From positions 1-21,100 of the forward strand of contig DAOMOP010000049.1 in NCBI GenBank assembly GCA_035444405.1: a DNA stretch of 21,100 nt. Direction: 5' to 3'. The notes below the pieces were generated by a model that was given only the letters and a program-made list of their open reading frames with translations, was not told the origin of the DNA and ran no database searches. Both the position numbers and the translations under genes were made by a program. This document shows positions 20,530 to 21,100 of this stretch, piece by piece (within the stretch, counting starts at the first letter, position 1; each line of letters starts with the position of its first letter). The DNA is from DAOMOP01 sp035444405. Lineage in GTDB: Bacteria > Pseudomonadota > Gammaproteobacteria > Burkholderiales > Rhodocyclaceae.

Positions 20530-21100
20530 GTGAAGTATCTCTCCACCCGCGGGCAGCCCGCCCAGGCCGAGTTCTGCGACATCCTGCTGGGCGGGCTCGC
20601 ATCCGACGGCGGCCTCTATCTGCCCGAGGCCTACCCTCACGTGACGCGTGACGAGCTCGATGCGTGGCGCTCGCTCTCCTATGCCGAGCTCGCGTTCGCG
20701 ATCCTGTCGAAGTTCGTCACCGACATTGCGCCCGAGGACCTGAAGGCGATCTGTGCGCGGACCTACACCGCCGAGGTGTATCGCTTCGCGCGCGCCGGCG
20801 GCGATGCGGCCGAAATCACGCCGGTGCGCTGGCTCGAGCCGGGCCGTCTGGCCCTACTCGAGCTCTCGAACGGTCCGACGCTCGCCTTCAAGGACATGGC
20901 GATGCAGCTGCTCGGCAACCTTTTCGAGTACGTGCTGGCACGGCGCGGCGAGGAGATCAACATCCTCGGTGCGACCTCCGGTGACACCGGCTCGGCGGCC
21001 GAGTACGCGATGCGCGGCAAGCACGGGGTGCGCGTGTTCATGCTGTCGCCGCACGGCAAGATGAGCGCCTTCCAGCGCGCGCAGATGTATTCGCTGCAGG
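20530..21100 (+). CDS. thrC: Threonine synthase (3' end outside window)
   Basis: This PLP enzyme converts O-phosphohomoserine to threonine, the last step of the pathway fed by hom. The visible 190 residues begin VKYLSTRGQPAQAEFCDILLGGLASDGGLYLPEAYPHV, the usual N-terminus of the longer bacterial ThrC type. The PLP lysine motif ELSNGPTLAFKDMAMQLLGNLFEYVL follows (Lys121), then INILGATSGDTGSAAEYAMRGKHGVRVFMLSPHGKMSAFQRAQMYSLQ. The GTG start at 20530 has AAGGA seven bases upstream. The remaining half or so of the gene is beyond the window. Confidence 0.96.
   Translation, partial: MKYLSTRGQPAQAEFCDILLGGLASDGGLYLPEAYPHVTRDELDAWRSLSYAELAFAILSKFVTDIAPEDLKAICARTYTAEVYRFARAGGDAAEITPVRWLEPGRLALLELSNGPTLAFKDMAMQLLGNLFEYVLARRGEEINILGATSGDTGSAAEYAMRGKHGVRVFMLSPHGKMSAFQRAQMYSLQ

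Overview
The window is GC-rich chromosomal DNA. It most likely comes from a betaproteobacterium of the Azoarcus/Thauera/Rhodocyclales type. This is inferred from the gene set and protein wording (an AlaA-type aminotransferase next to homoserine dehydrogenase and threonine synthase, a DUF2325 protein beside an iron transporter, an Mth938-like protein, a PIN-PhoH protein), not from a marker gene. No rRNA, tRNA or CRISPR was seen.

Layout. (1) 1-2727, iron uptake: the 3' part of an Fe(III) ABC permease (+) converges on a periplasmic Fe(III)-binding protein gene (-), with a hairpin terminator between them. The binding-protein gene is divergent from a small DUF2325 gene, and the shared AT-rich region holds a good sigma70-like promoter and a possible Fur-type operator. 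(2) 2760-3972 and 10893-14795, one ancestral minus-strand gene row: bcp peroxiredoxin, PIN-PhoH ATPase, a cNMP/CBS/DUF294 nucleotidyltransferase-like protein, a DnaQ-fold exonuclease homologue and an NlpC/P60 hydrolase. (3) 3968-10907, a 6.9-kb integrated prophage remnant that splits this row. It is bounded by perfect 16-bp direct repeats. The repeat spans the point where the DUF294 stop codon and the exonuclease start codon overlapped, so both ORFs stay intact. (4) 14970-21100, housekeeping: uppP (+), an Mth938-like gene (-), then alaA, hom, a DUF3080 lipoprotein gene and thrC (+, cut by the window end).

The remnant, read right to left on the minus strand, holds a P4-type tyrosine integrase, a HigB/HigA-type toxin-antitoxin pair, a phage protein of unknown function, a lambda-type portal gene that has lost its 5' end, and a small translationally coupled set of phage structural/tail-associated genes. 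Terminase, capsid, most tail genes and lysis genes are absent. Between the portal fragment and the unknown gene lies the left end of an IS21-like insertion sequence: six 19-bp repeats at an exact 25-bp period plus the first ~80 codons of istA. Insertion followed by deletion probably crippled the phage. Tandem ATGGGCCAT-type motifs near both ends of the element are good candidates for integrase arm-binding sites.

The strongest observations are the precise integration into a stop/start overlap, the paired arm-like repeats, the exonuclease homologue with three of its five catalytic residues replaced, and the periodic IS21-end repeat array. I found no convincing wholly new defence or metabolic system.
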